Positions 45,635-55,854 of a stretch of DNA of 64,000 bases are shown here, piece by piece. Location: the NCBI RefSeq assembly GCF_001730315.1, contig NZ_MIKC01000034.1, positions 62,001-126,000 on the forward strand. Direction: 5' to 3'. Source of the DNA: Enterococcus ureilyticus. GTDB taxonomy: Bacteria > Bacillota > Bacilli > Lactobacillales > Enterococcaceae. Made by a program: the position numbers and the translations under genes. The notes below the pieces were generated by a model. That model saw nothing but the letters and a program-made list of their open reading frames with translations. It searched no databases and was not told the origin of the DNA. Within the stretch, counting starts at the first letter, position 1. Each line of letters starts with the position of its first letter.

Positions 45635-46386
45635 GCATCAGCCACTCCTTTGATAATAATATCGCCCATTGTGTCACCGTAGGCTAGTTGAATGTTCTTG
45701 TTTGTAAAAGTTGCTGTAACAGGTCCATTTGCAATCAGTTTTTTCTTTAAAAGGATCACCTCATCAAAATAATGTGCAACTTTGTGAAGATCATGATGAA
45801 CGATCAAAATGGTTTTTCCTGCTTCCTTTAATTGTTTTAAAATATCCATGATCACCTTCTCGCTTGTCATATCAATTCCTACGAAGGGTTCATCTAAAAC
45901 AATGATATCAGCTTCTTGAGCAAGAACACGAGCAATGAAGACACGCTGTAATTGTCCGCCAGATAATTCACCGATCTGCCGCTTGGCAAAGTCTTCAAGT
46001 TGTACGGTTCTAAGTGCAGTTAAAGCTTGTTCTTTTTCTTCCTTTTTCGGCCGTTTCAGAAGTCCGAGTTTTGGATACGTACCTAGAAGTACAACTTCTA
46101 ACACATTGATTGGAAAAGAAAGATCGAGTGCGCTACGTTGTTCAACGTAAGCAATCCGTTTTTTTTGAGTGTCGATCGGCCGCTCACCAGCTAACACCGT
46201 TCGAGTATCTGTTTTGATCAATCCTAGCATTCCTTTTAGAAATGTTGATTTTCCAGCACCATTTGGACCGATAATACCAGTGATTTTTCCAGCAGGAATC
46301 TGTAAAGAAATATCGGTTAAAGCTTGTTGACCTTGATAGCTAACCGTTAAATGATTGATTGTAAGATTATTGTTAGTTATAGACAT
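45631..46386 (-). CDS. efaC: Manganese ABC transporter ATPase EfaC
   Basis: The 251-aa ATPase shows GPNGAGKSTFLKGMLGL, the ELSGGQLQRVFIARVLAQ signature and IIVLDEPFVGID, then LIVHHDLHKV. It is the first gene of the operon. The ribosome site AAAGGAGG precedes the ATG and two palindromic metal-repressor boxes flank the promoter. Confidence 0.93.
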   Translation of the reverse strand: MSITNNNLTINHLTVSYQGQQALTDISLQIPAGKITGIIGPNGAGKSTFLKGMLGLIKTDTRTVLAGERPIDTQKKRIAYVEQRSALDLSFPINVLEVVLLGTYPKLGLLKRPKKEEKEQALTALRTVQLEDFAKRQIGELSGGQLQRVFIARVLAQEADIIVLDEPFVGIDMTSEKVIMDILKQLKEAGKTILIVHHDLHKVAHYFDEVILLKKKLIANGPVTATFTNKNIQLAYGDTMGDIIIKGVADA

Positions 46387-46400
46387 GTAAAAACCTCCTT

Positions 46401-46417
46401 TTTAGGTTTGCCTTAAA
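46401..46417 (-). promoter_or_regulatory. EfaR/DtxR-type box, proximal
   Basis: TTTAGGTTTGCCTTAAA, a near-perfect palindrome of the TTAGGTTNGCCTAA type recognised by manganese-dependent DtxR-family repressors, lies downstream of the -10 in the efaC leader. Confidence 0.8.
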
Positions 46418-46420
46418 ATT

Positions 46421-46449
46421 AGTATAAGATAAACTTAAATTAAAATCAA
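46421..46449 (-). promoter_or_regulatory. efaCBA promoter
   Basis: On the minus strand TTGATT (46449-46444) and TATACT (46426-46421) are 17 bases apart. Confidence 0.75.
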
Positions 46450-46456
46450 TCTATAT

Positions 46457-46472
46457 TTTAGGTTTGCCTAAA
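46457..46472 (-). promoter_or_regulatory. EfaR/DtxR-type box, distal
   Basis: TTTAGGTTTGCCTAAA, a perfect 6-4-6 palindrome, lies seven bases upstream of the -35. With the proximal box it brackets the promoter. Confidence 0.85.
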
Positions 46473-46477
46473 AAAAT

Positions 46478-46514
46478 AAAAAATCTAGCGGTCAGACCGA
46501 CCGCTAGATTTTTT
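46478..46514 (-). terminator. Terminator of the serine hydrolase gene
   Basis: A 16-bp perfect stem (AAAAAATCTAGCGGTC and complement) with a 5-base loop, ending in T residues on the minus strand. It separates this gene from the efaC promoter. Confidence 0.85.
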
Positions 46515-46525
46515 ATTTAGGTTAT

Positions 46526-47707
46526 TTAGTTTTCATAAGAGCCCAATAAATCAAAAATTGTTTTACCCAAAAGAGTGTTACTATGATTTTTAGGGTATTG
46601 ATTGGTAAGCAAAATCACAGCATCTTGTTTGTCTTTTGAAAAATAGACATTGGGCTCAAATCCTTCTTCAATTCCATGGGCACGAATATAATTTTTGTAG
46701 TTATACATTCCGCCAGCAAATTTGCGCAATGTTTCTGAGGTCCAAAATGAATCAACGGTTTCTTTGTCAATAATATTTCCTGATAAAAAATTAGAAAAAA
46801 ATAAATACAGATCACCCGTGGTCATAGCAATACTACCTGTTCCAATTTCTTGCTTGAATACTAATGGTTTATCGGCGATTTCAGTTCCATAATCTTTGCC
46901 AGAAACATTTTCATAAGCAACGGTTCGGTCCTTTGAATGTAAAAAATCATTGTAAGAAAGAGTGTGAAATAATTGTAATTTTTGAATATAGGTTTGATTA
47001 AATGATTTCTGGTACGACATTCCAGTTAGTTGTTCCAAAATACCCACCAAAATGTAGTAGTTGATTGCATCATACTTAAACTGACCATAAGTCCCCATTG
47101 CAGCATTGGCAATGTCAAATTGTAAAAATGCCTCATCAGACATCATAAGACTCGGTTTTTCTTTTTGATACAATCCTGAATTCATTGAAAGTAATTGACG
47201 AATGGTTATTTTTTCACTTTCTTGTATTGTTGGATAAAAACGATCTAACGTTTCATCTAATGAAAGTTTTCCTGCTTGTACTTGTTGTAGAATCAATGAC
47301 GCTGTCAACGCTTTTTGGATGGAACCAATTTGAAAGAGGGATTGAGGCGTATTGACCTGTTTTTTAGCAAAATTGGCATAACCAAAGCCTTTTTGGAGGA
47401 TAATCTGACCGTCATGTACAACTAAAGCTGTTCCTATAAAAGAATTGTCTTCAAGTTGTTGGTTGATTTGCTGCGCTAAATCAGAAGTAGGTTGAACCTC
47501 TTGATTAAAATTACTTGCAATTTGAGCATCTTGAGTCCGATCAATAGCGGATTGCGTCGTTTCAAGTGTTTCTTTTTTTGTAGCGGGCGCAGTATCATGA
47601 GGGGCAAATAGCAGGTGTCCTTCTAATCCAATAAGTACGAATAACAGGATCGTAACCATTGCGGGTATCCAAGGATTATTTTTTTTATGCTGCTTTTTGT
47701 GATGCAT
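46526..47707 (-). CDS. Membrane-anchored class C-like serine hydrolase
   Basis: The 393-aa protein has a basic N terminus, one membrane segment (WIPAMVTILLFVLIGLEG), a linker and a beta-lactamase/PBP4*-type domain. The nucleophile motif SxxK is seen as S129-IQK. The usual Y-S-N motif is altered: the aligned sequence is KYDAINYY (Y212-D-A), so the Asn is missing at its normal place. The third motif may be AHGIEEG. Family members are D-Ala-D-Ala peptidases, esterases or teichoic acid modifiers; the role here is open. It stands alone. Confidence 0.82.
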   Translation of the reverse strand: MHHKKQHKKNNPWIPAMVTILLFVLIGLEGHLLFAPHDTAPATKKETLETTQSAIDRTQDAQIASNFNQEVQPTSDLAQQINQQLEDNSFIGTALVVHDGQIILQKGFGYANFAKKQVNTPQSLFQIGSIQKALTASLILQQVQAGKLSLDETLDRFYPTIQESEKITIRQLLSMNSGLYQKEKPSLMMSDEAFLQFDIANAAMGTYGQFKYDAINYYILVGILEQLTGMSYQKSFNQTYIQKLQLFHTLSYNDFLHSKDRTVAYENVSGKDYGTEIADKPLVFKQEIGTGSIAMTTGDLYLFFSNFLSGNIIDKETVDSFWTSETLRKFAGGMYNYKNYIRAHGIEEGFEPNVYFSKDKQDAVILLTNQYPKNHSNTLLGKTIFDLLGSYEN

Positions 47708-47949
47708 AGGTTATTCACCTCCAAGTATTCTTTATTTTTGCTCACTTATTATTGAAAAGCAAGAGCATTCATAGCGATTTAACGAACACTTTTGTAAGGA
47801 GGATTTTCTTCTTTGAAAAGTCGATAAAATTTCAATTATTTATCACAAGAAAGAAAAAGATCCATGATTTTTTACTGAATCAATGGTAAAATAGAAATTG
47901 AAGTTTTTAACTGAAAGAATAGAAAAATATCGAGATCACGGAGGAAATC

Positions 47950-48915
47950 ATGACCCAAAAATACCAGGATAAAACATTACGAATCTTTAGTTTGAATGCT
48001 AATCGTCCTTTAGCAGAAAAAATTGCTGAAGTTGTCGGGACTGAACTCGGAAAAAGTACGGTGCGTCAATTTAGTGATGGAGAAATTCAAATCAACATTG
48101 AAGAGAGTATTCGTGGGGACCATGTTTTTCTTGTTCAATCGACCAATTTGCCTGTTAATGATAATTTAATGGAATTATTGATCATGATTGATGCATTAAA
48201 ACGAGCTAGCGCTAAAACAATTAACGTGGTATTGCCTTACTATGGGTATGCTAGACAAGATCGAACAGCGAAACCAAGAGAACCGATCACAGCGAAATTG
48301 GTAGCTAATTTATTAGAAGAAGCAGGTGCAACGCGTGTCTTGACCTTAGATTTACATACTGTTCAAGTCCAAGGATTCTTTGACATTCCAGTGGATAATT
48401 TATTCACAATGCCGTTGTTTGCACATAATTATCGCCAGCAGCAATTAACGGGAGAAGAGATTGTCGTTGTTTCTCCTAAAAATAGCGGTGTACAGCGAGC
48501 TAGAAGCTTGTCAGAGTATTTAGATGCAACCTTAGCGATCATTGATCAAGAGGAAGTTGATGGTGTACGTTCAGGGTATGTTATTGGTGAAGTTAAAGGG
48601 AAAACCTGTATTTTAGTAGACGACATTTTAAATTCTGGTAGTACGATGGCAACGGCTGCAGAGATTTTAGAAGAAAACGGCGCTAAGAGAATCTATGCTT
48701 GTGCTTCTCATGGGCTATTGTCTAAAGGCGCAAAAGAGACACTAGATGCCGCCCCAATCGAACAAATTTGTGTAACGGATTCTGTATTTATTTCAGAAGA
48801 CCGCAAACCAAATGCCTTAACGATTGTTTCTTGTGCAGAGCTTATGGGAGAAGCAGTGAAACGAATTCATGAAAATATACCAATGAGTCCACTGTTTCGT
48901 TTAGAAGAGAAATAA
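47950..48915 (+). CDS. prs: Ribose-phosphate pyrophosphokinase
   Basis: The 321-aa enzyme makes PRPP from ribose 5-phosphate and ATP. Motifs: [16 protein letters not shown] near residue 40, YGYARQDR, the cation loop [18 protein letters not shown] and the PRPP-binding loop [11 protein letters not shown]. The last loop is DDILNSGST rather than the common DDIIDTAGT, as seen in the second Prs paralogue of Lactobacillales, so this is likely a paralogue of the housekeeping enzyme. It is monogenic with a terminator. Confidence 0.92.
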   Translation: MTQKYQDKTLRIFSLNANRPLAEKIAEVVGTELGKSTVRQFSDGEIQINIEESIRGDHVFLVQSTNLPVNDNLMELLIMIDALKRASAKTINVVLPYYGYARQDRTAKPREPITAKLVANLLEEAGATRVLTLDLHTVQVQGFFDIPVDNLFTMPLFAHNYRQQQLTGEEIVVVSPKNSGVQRARSLSEYLDATLAIIDQEEVDGVRSGYVIGEVKGKTCILVDDILNSGSTMATAAEILEENGAKRIYACASHGLLSKGAKETLDAAPIEQICVTDSVFISEDRKPNALTIVSCAELMGEAVKRIHENIPMSPLFRLEEK

Positions 48916-48936
48916 TAACGACCTGTTTAAATGATG

Positions 48937-48977
48937 AAAGAAGTTCAGTTATTGTTTTAAGCTGAACTTCTTTTTAT
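48937..48977 (+). terminator. Terminator after prs
   Basis: AAAGAAGTTCAG and CTGAACTTCTTT form a 12-bp stem followed by TTATT. Confidence 0.8.
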
Positions 48978-49020
48978 TCATTCTTTTCATTCGGAAAGAA
49001 AAAGAGAAAGGGGCTGCTAG

Positions 49021-49923
49021 ATGAAAGAGCAAAAAAAAGGTGTTCTATTAGGATTTATTGCCTATGTATTTTGGGGGATCATCCCGATTTATTGGAAGTT
49101 GCTGCCAACCGTCGAGCCATTAGATATTTTATGTTATCGAATTATTTGGTCATTTTTATTTATGATTGTCTATATTTTGATCACGAAAAAGTGGTCATTG
49201 TTTTTAGCCGAAGTTAAATTGGTACTACAGGATAAGAAAAAATTATTTGCTATTATTTGTGCCGCTATTTTAATTTCAGTCAATTGGTTTACCTTTATTT
49301 ATACAGTTAGCCAAGGACATGTGACACAAGCTAGTCTAGGATATTATATGAATCCACTGGTGAATGTATTACTGGCAACACTGATTTTGAAGGAAAAATT
49401 AAATCGTTCAGGAATGATTGCTTGTAGTTTAGCTTTGACAGGTGTCGTTTTATTAACCATTCAAACTGGAGAGATTCCCTTTGCCCCACTTGTCATGGCT
49501 GTAACCTTTAGTTTTTATGGCCTGATCAAAAAAGGTGTGACGGTTAGTTCATATACTGGGTTAACAATTGAGACGTTTGTTATTTTACCTGTCGCAATGA
49601 TTTATTTACTATTCTTTTCACAACAAGGATTTATGAATTATGAGGCAACAACTAATTTATTATTAGTTGGCGCAGGTATTGTTACAGCAATTCCATTATT
49701 GCTTTTTGCAGAAGCAGCAAAACAAATCTCTTATATTATTTTAGGATTCATTCAGTATGTTGGCCCCACATTAATGTTGCTATCTGCTCTCTTTTTATAC
49801 CATGAGCCTTACTCAGCAGAACAATTTATCGCATTTGGTTTTATTTGGCTAGCGATCGCAGTCTTTACGTATGGCAATATCTATACATATCGTAAAGAAA
49901 AGCGTTTTGCAAAGGGAAGTTGA
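49021..49923 (+). CDS. rarD: EamA-family transporter RarD
   Basis: The 300-aa protein has ten predicted membrane segments in two EamA halves and the RarD signature YVFWGIIPIYWKLLPTVEPLDILCYRIIWS at its N terminus, NWFTFIYTVSQGHVTQASLGYYMNPL in the middle. RarD is named from chloramphenicol phenotypes in Pseudomonas, but the substrate is unknown. ATG follows GAAAGGGG. Confidence 0.92.
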   Translation: MKEQKKGVLLGFIAYVFWGIIPIYWKLLPTVEPLDILCYRIIWSFLFMIVYILITKKWSLFLAEVKLVLQDKKKLFAIICAAILISVNWFTFIYTVSQGHVTQASLGYYMNPLVNVLLATLILKEKLNRSGMIACSLALTGVVLLTIQTGEIPFAPLVMAVTFSFYGLIKKGVTVSSYTGLTIETFVILPVAMIYLLFFSQQGFMNYEATTNLLLVGAGIVTAIPLLLFAEAAKQISYIILGFIQYVGPTLMLLSALFLYHEPYSAEQFIAFGFIWLAIAVFTYGNIYTYRKEKRFAKGS

Positions 49924-50001
49924 GAAGAAGCAATCTTTGAGGAACAATCTTAGTTATGGTACACTAATCCCATTAAAAATGTTTCAGAAAGGACGAGTTC
50001 A

Positions 50002-51147
50002 GTGGAATCCATTTATTTAGATCACGCAGCAACGACGCCGATCCATCCTACAGTTATAGACCTAATGACAAGTGAAATGACACAGACATTTGGCAATCCA
50101 TCCAGTATCCATACATTCGGCAGACAAGCACACCGAAAATTAGAAGATATTCGCCAAGTGATTGCAGCAAGCCTTGAGGTAAAACCACATGAAATTATTT
50201 TTAATAGCGGTGGTACCGAAGGGGATAACACAGCAATTATTGAGACCGCTCTTTCTAGACAAAGCCAAGGGAAGCACCTAATTACAACGGTCATCGAACA
50301 CCCTGCTGTGTTGGAAACAATGAAGTATTTGGACGGCTTAGGATTTGATATAACCTATTTACCTGTTGACAAAAAAGGGATGCTGTCTGTTGCTGCTGTG
50401 AAGGATGCATTACGGGAGGATACAATATTGGTTTCTGTGATGTATGGTAACAATGAAATTGGTAATTTAATGCCAATCAAAGAAATCGGAGAATTACTAA
50501 AGACACACCCAGCGATTTTTCATACTGATGCTGTACAAGCATATGGCTCTGAACGGATCTTACCGCACGGGTTGGGAATTGACTTGCTAAGTATTTCGGC
50601 TCATAAAATCAATGGACCAAAAGGAGTAGGCTTCTTATATAAAAACGATGAAATTTCTTTACCTTCATTGTTACACGGTGGAGAACAAGAAGAAAAACGT
50701 CGGGCGGGCACAGAAAACTTGACGGGGATTGCTGGTATGGGCAGAGCCGTTGAAATGTTGACTACTAATGAAAAAGAGCGGCGGCATGAAAAATATATTA
50801 ATTATCAAAAAATCATCTTGACGCAATTGGATGAGGCAAAGATTCGCTATCAAATCAATGGTCATCCTGAAAAGAAATTAGCGCATATTTTGAATTTACG
50901 TTTTCCAGACATAGCAAGCGATCTATTATTGATGCATTTAGATTTGCAAGGAGTAGCAATCTCAACTGGTTCAGCTTGTACGGCAGGAACTGTTGAACCT
51001 TCCCACGTTTTAGAAGCGATGTATGGGAAGAATCATTCCGCAATCAAAGAATCAGTACGCATCAGCTTTGGTTTAGGCAATGATGATGACCAAATTTATC
51101 GATTTGTGACGATCTTGATCAACACTATCCAAAAAATGCAAGCTTAA
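50002..51147 (+). CDS. Cysteine desulfurase (IscS/NifS type)
   Basis: The 381-aa PLP enzyme takes sulfur from cysteine as persulfide. Seen: DHAATTPIHPTV at the start, NSGGTEGDNTA, the PLP-Lys in SAHKINGPKGVGF, and the catalytic Cys in STGSACTAGTVEPSHV. The start is GTG with AAAGGA eight bases upstream. DUF1831 and mnmA downstream show that this copy feeds sulfur to tRNA 2-thiouridine rather than iron-sulfur clusters, an arrangement usual in Lactobacillales; the Suf system would be elsewhere. Confidence 0.94.
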   Translation: MESIYLDHAATTPIHPTVIDLMTSEMTQTFGNPSSIHTFGRQAHRKLEDIRQVIAASLEVKPHEIIFNSGGTEGDNTAIIETALSRQSQGKHLITTVIEHPAVLETMKYLDGLGFDITYLPVDKKGMLSVAAVKDALREDTILVSVMYGNNEIGNLMPIKEIGELLKTHPAIFHTDAVQAYGSERILPHGLGIDLLSISAHKINGPKGVGFLYKNDEISLPSLLHGGEQEEKRRAGTENLTGIAGMGRAVEMLTTNEKERRHEKYINYQKIILTQLDEAKIRYQINGHPEKKLAHILNLRFPDIASDLLLMHLDLQGVAISTGSACTAGTVEPSHVLEAMYGKNHSAIKESVRISFGLGNDDDQIYRFVTILINTIQKMQA

Positions 51148-51228
51148 TCTAAGAAAAATCGATTAGAGCTGGTAAAATGAAAGACTACAAACTATAATAA
51201 AAGAGACAATAAATAAAGAGGTGGAAAA

Positions 51229-51570
51229 ATGGCATTTGAAGAAAAAGCAACAGTAGAAGGTTGTACGGTATTTTATAAAGTAAATGAACAAGCAAAGAAA
51301 TATACATTAAAAGATAATGGTTTTACTGAAACAAATTCAGGAAACTTCCAATTGATTCGTCCATTGGATGCAACTCCTCAAAGTAATGAAGGGTTTAAAT
51401 TAAAAATTACGATTGCTGAAGATTTAAAAACATTAAAAATGTCAGTAACAACGGCGAACGGACTAAAATCAATGAATATTTTCAAGAATGAATCACATGC
51501 AATGAGCCAAGAGAAGTTCTATTTCTTGATGGATGGCATGATCAATCGTGGCGTTTTGGAAAAAGTGTAA
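51229..51570 (+). CDS. DUF1831 protein
   Basis: The 113-aa small soluble protein (AFEEKATVEGCTVFYKVNEQ at the N terminus; FYFLMDGMINRGVLEK at the end) belongs to DUF1831, a Lactobacillales family of unknown function. Its conserved place between cysteine desulfurase and mnmA suggests a part in tRNA thiolation or sulfur transfer, though it has a single Cys only. It lies 82 bases after the desulfurase and ends in a strong terminator. Confidence 0.88.
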   Translation: MAFEEKATVEGCTVFYKVNEQAKKYTLKDNGFTETNSGNFQLIRPLDATPQSNEGFKLKITIAEDLKTLKMSVTTANGLKSMNIFKNESHAMSQEKFYFLMDGMINRGVLEKV

Positions 51571-51581
51571 TCAATCGATTC

Positions 51582-51623
51582 AAAAAATAAGATCTGTCCT
51601 TTTGTGGACAGATCTTATTTTTT
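51582..51623 (+). terminator. Terminator after the DUF1831 gene
   Basis: An 18-bp perfect stem (left arm 51582-51599, right 51606-51623) with a six-base loop and a T-rich end. Confidence 0.88.
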
Positions 51624-51701
51624 GATAGTAAGAGCTCTTGTCAGACCTAAAAATTCTTGATAAACTTTTTTTGTCCTCGATCTTTAAAAGAAGTGAGGAA
51701 A

Positions 51702-52341
51702 ATGAAAAATAAGGTGTTTTGGATTAGAAAAAATAATTTAGTATTTATGATTTTAATAGGGATAATCTTTAGCTTGGTACTATATTTTTATTCAAAAGAT
51801 AATAGGATCTCGTTTATCTTGCAGTCTCTGTTAGAGGGTCAGACAGAGATCATTCTGATCGGTTTATCCATTCTGGAATTGATCGCTATTCTATAAAATG
51901 GACGGAGTATCTGATTGCGTTAATGATTGGAGCTGTTATTACTTTTCTTATGTACCTGCTTGTTCCGATAAGACTTTTGGAAACTAAATGGCAAGCTTTG
52001 ATTGTCCTTGGAATATTTTTTATTGTCGGGATCCGAAACATTTCTTTTAAAAAGAGGATACCATTACAAAATATAGGTATTCATAAAGGCAGGATCAGTA
52101 TTAATGGTATTCGTTATAAAGATGAAGAAATTATCCATTTTGCTATGAGTGCTAGCAGTGATGATAATAAAAAAATGATGTTCATCTTTTAAATATAGTA
52201 TTTGATGATGGCAGAAGAAATCAAAGTTTGGCCTATCATTTTACTATCGGTCATTCTCAATTGCTGGAATATCAACTGCTAGAAGAAAACTTACTACGAA
52301 AATATGGAGATAAATATCAGTTATTATTTAGCCAAAATTAA
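51702..52341 (+). pseudogene. Frameshifted membrane protein gene, family unknown
   Basis: ATG 51702 (after AGTGAGGA) opens MKNKVFWIRKNNLVFMILIG and the frame stops at 51896. A better continuation runs in another frame from about 51840 (DRFIHSGIDRYSIKWTEYLI ALMIGAVITFLMYLL) to 52192. From the A7 run at about 52170 a third frame continues (NDVHLLNIVFDDGRRNQSLA to LLFSQN) and stops at 52341. Joined, this is one protein of about 210 residues with three membrane segments and a cytoplasmic C-terminal domain. Two frameshifts mean it is a pseudogene, or one is a sequencing error at the A-run. I do not recognise the family. It sits as an insertion between DUF1831 and mnmA. Confidence 0.65.
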
Positions 52342-52444
52342 GGTATGTTCCTAAGAGCTTTACTTCTATCAAAATACTAGTATAATAAGTATCACTGAAA
52401 AGTTACGACCTTCAAATCGTAGATCAATTCAGAATCTAAATTGA

Positions 52445-53583
<1,139 letters not shown>

Positions 53584-53584
<1 letters not shown>

Positions 53585-53620
53585 AAAAAGGAGTAGGGAG
53601 AAATTCCTACTCCTTTTTTT
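53584..53620. terminator. Terminator between mnmA and the 130-aa membrane gene
   Basis: AAAAGGAGTAGG and CCTACTCCTTTT form a 12-bp stem followed by T residues; it may serve both directions, since its right half overlaps the end of the minus-strand gene. Confidence 0.8.
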
Positions 53621-53999
53621 GCTTACTGTTTTGAATATAAGCTCTAGATTCTGGTGAAATAACCAGATAAAGCATCGAAACAAATTCAAACACACGAAAT
53701 GCTAACATAATCATTTTAGGAAACATGCTGACCATTATCGGTGGGTAAAAATACATTAGAAAGATGAATGGGATAAAGAGCACTGAGGCGATGTATCCTT
53801 TTTTACCACCTATCATTAATCCGGCAATCACAATAATATAAATGAGAAAAACAAAAATCTGATACCAAACATCCGCTCCAAAAGATCCATGTCCTTCCAC
53901 TATCGCTTTTAACGACATGATCAACGCAATAATGAGCAAAATATTATTATATAATAGTAAATAAATAGCAATTGAGTTCCAAAATACAGGTTTTTTCAT
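53607..53999 (-). CDS. Four-TM membrane protein of unknown function
   Basis: The 130-aa product has four hydrophobic segments (IAIYLLLYNNILLIIALIM; WYQIFVFLIYIIVIAGLMI; IASVLFIPFIFLMYFY; MIMLAFRVFEFVSMLYLVI) and a basic tail. No family is recognised. The ATG has AAAGGAA upstream on the minus strand. The even spacing of membrane segments makes it a likely real gene. Confidence 0.65.
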   Translation of the reverse strand: MKKPVFWNSIAIYLLLYNNILLIIALIMSLKAIVEGHGSFGADVWYQIFVFLIYIIVIAGLMIGGKKGYIASVLFIPFIFLMYFYPPIMVSMFPKMIMLAFRVFEFVSMLYLVISPESRAYIQNSKQKKE

Positions 54000-54225
54000 A
54001 ATAAGAAACGTTCCTTTCTATTCTTTCCATATTTTAGCAAAAGGCTATTCTATACGCAATGAAATAAAGATCAATTTAAATTTATTCTTCTGTTTATTTC
54101 AACTTATGGTAAAATTAGAAATAATGAAGGTTTGAACAAAAAACTATTTCACAAGCACTTAAGTTGAAAGTTTCACGCTAAGTGACTAGAATAGCTCTTG
54201 TAGAAAGAATTGGAGTGATCGATCA

Positions 54226-54591
54226 ATGTACCAAGTTGTTATCATGTACGGCGATAATGAGCCATGGTGGTTTTTTGAAGACTGGCAAGAAGATATTGAG
54301 GAAGAAAAGTCATTTGACCGTCTAGAAGATGCAGAACGTTATTACATAAAAAAATGGCAAGAACTTTCTTCAACATATGAATACATAAATACAAAAGTGA
54401 ATTACTTAGCAGCGTTCTGGAATGCTGGGGATGAACGCTGGTGTGAAGAATGTGATGAAGATCTGCAGCAATATAAGGGACTTGCTTTACTGAAAGACCA
54501 AAAAGCAGTGACGTTTGAAAGTGGCGATGATTTTCATGAACGGCACAACGATTGTGCGAAGCCGAAATGCTGTAAATCGAGTTTGGTTTAG
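54226..54591 (+). CDS. DUF1033 protein
   Basis: The 121-aa soluble protein starts YQVVIMYGDNEPWWFFEDW and has the Trp- and Glu-rich pattern of DUF1033, a Lactobacillales family of unknown function. The C-terminal half has several Cys (WCEECDED; CAKPKCCK), which could bind metal. The gene is monogenic, with its own terminator. Confidence 0.85.
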   Translation: MYQVVIMYGDNEPWWFFEDWQEDIEEEKSFDRLEDAERYYIKKWQELSSTYEYINTKVNYLAAFWNAGDERWCEECDEDLQQYKGLALLKDQKAVTFESGDDFHERHNDCAKPKCCKSSLV

Positions 54592-54599
54592 AAGGATAG

Positions 54600-54634
54600 A
54601 AAAAAGTCAGAGTCGCTTAGCTCTGACTTTTCTT
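54600..54634 (+). terminator. Terminator after the DUF1033 gene
   Basis: AAAAGTCAGAG and CTCTGACTTTT form an 11-bp stem with an 8-base loop; T-rich on both ends. Confidence 0.85.
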
Positions 54635-54802
54635 TGTCTTATCTTTTTTTTCATGCACGTATATATTTTTGGGTAGGATGATTTCAGTATTATTATCTTT
54701 CGTTAAAAAGACGAAATCACTTTTTTCTTTAAAAGTTTCTTGAGTAATAGTGGTATTATTTTCAGGTGGTGTTGGTGATGGAGTATTATATTCATTAGTC
54801 AT
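54617..54802 (-). CDS. Small 61-aa protein of unknown function
   Basis: The product (N terminus MTNEYNTPSPTPPENNTTIT; C terminus KKDKTKKSQS) is hydrophilic, Thr/Asn/Pro-rich at the start, with one short beta-like segment DFVFLTKDNNTEIILPKNIYV. A very good ribosome site, AAAGGAGGTCG, precedes the ATG, which is the main reason to accept it. No family is recognised. Confidence 0.55.
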   Translation of the reverse strand: MTNEYNTPSPTPPENNTTITQETFKEKSDFVFLTKDNNTEIILPKNIYVHEKKDKTKKSQS

Positions 54803-54953
54803 GTAAAACGACCTCCTTTTTATAATTATACCCTAAATAATCATAAAAAAGAATAACTGCTTCTTTTCAGCAAACTTGGAACAAAAAATTTAGATAAAGG
54901 ATGAGAGTAGAAGCAACTCCTGCAGTAGCGTCTTGGCTTTCCAAAAAGATTAC

Positions 54954-55667
54954 TTACTCTTTGCAGACCCACTTACCGTCTTCCATATTACAAGAGCCAT
55001 CCCCAGAATCATTGTTTTTAATAATTTCAATAACTGGGCTTTCTTTTTCCTTGATTATCTGAATCGCTTGGATGATTTGCTCCATTGGCTGTGCACCGTT
55101 GATGAGATATTTTCCATTCACAATCAAGGCAGGTACACCAGTGAGTTGGTAAGCATTCGCTAAATTAAAATCCTCTTCAACTAATGCTAAAGTTGCTGGA
55201 TCTGTAAAAGCGGATTGCCATTTTTCAAAGTCAATTGAGCAATTTTTTATAATTGCTTCAAGCACATCAAGATCATCAATATTACGGCTATCCATAAATA
55301 GTGCTGCTTGTAAAGCATCAAAGACATCCCAATAGCTATCCTCACCGACGACTATACCTGCAGCTTTTGCGGCAAGTAAACCGTTCATAGAAGTCGGAAA
55401 AAGAAAATCGGTTTCGCGCATTCCTTCAATATTAAAACGATGAAGCTCATCATTTTGGTTAGCATGAAACCAATGGGATAAAATTTCTTTTTTAGCATTT
55501 TCTCGAGAACCAAACATTCGATCGTGGTCTTGTGATTCTCTTGCCAAAGCAAAAGAGCGGTGGATAACCTTGATTTCAGGCATTTCTTTTTTGACTTGTC
55601 TCATTCTATAAGACATAGGAAAACAAAAACTGCAAATAACATCGTGAAAAAATTCAATTGTGATCAT
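54954..55667 (-). CDS. DsbA-family thioredoxin-like protein
   Basis: The 237-aa cytoplasmic protein starts with IEFFHDVICSFCFPM, so the active CxxC is CSFC at about residues 12-15. A helical insertion follows, then the cis-Pro loop LTGVPALIVNGKYLINGAQ, matching the FrnE-like DsbA family. Such proteins act in oxidative stress protection or disulfide exchange. Two further Cys near the C terminus (GDGSCNMEDGKWVCKE) may be a second redox pair. The gene is single. Confidence 0.9.
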   Translation of the reverse strand: MITIEFFHDVICSFCFPMSYRMRQVKKEMPEIKVIHRSFALARESQDHDRMFGSRENAKKEILSHWFHANQNDELHRFNIEGMRETDFLFPTSMNGLLAAKAAGIVVGEDSYWDVFDALQAALFMDSRNIDDLDVLEAIIKNCSIDFEKWQSAFTDPATLALVEEDFNLANAYQLTGVPALIVNGKYLINGAQPMEQIIQAIQIIKEKESPVIEIIKNNDSGDGSCNMEDGKWVCKE

Positions 55668-55854
55668 AGTTTCTCCTTAATAATGAGTGTTTTTTAACTT
55701 ACTATTAGTAAGGATACAGTTCTTCTGTTTACATTTCAATTAAAATGCTTGAATAAGAGGCGAAAACAGTATGCAGAGTGTGGTAAAATCAACCTATTGA
55801 CGTTTTGGAGATGAATTCAATTTACATAAGAAATTCAGAAAGTGAGTGAAGTAA

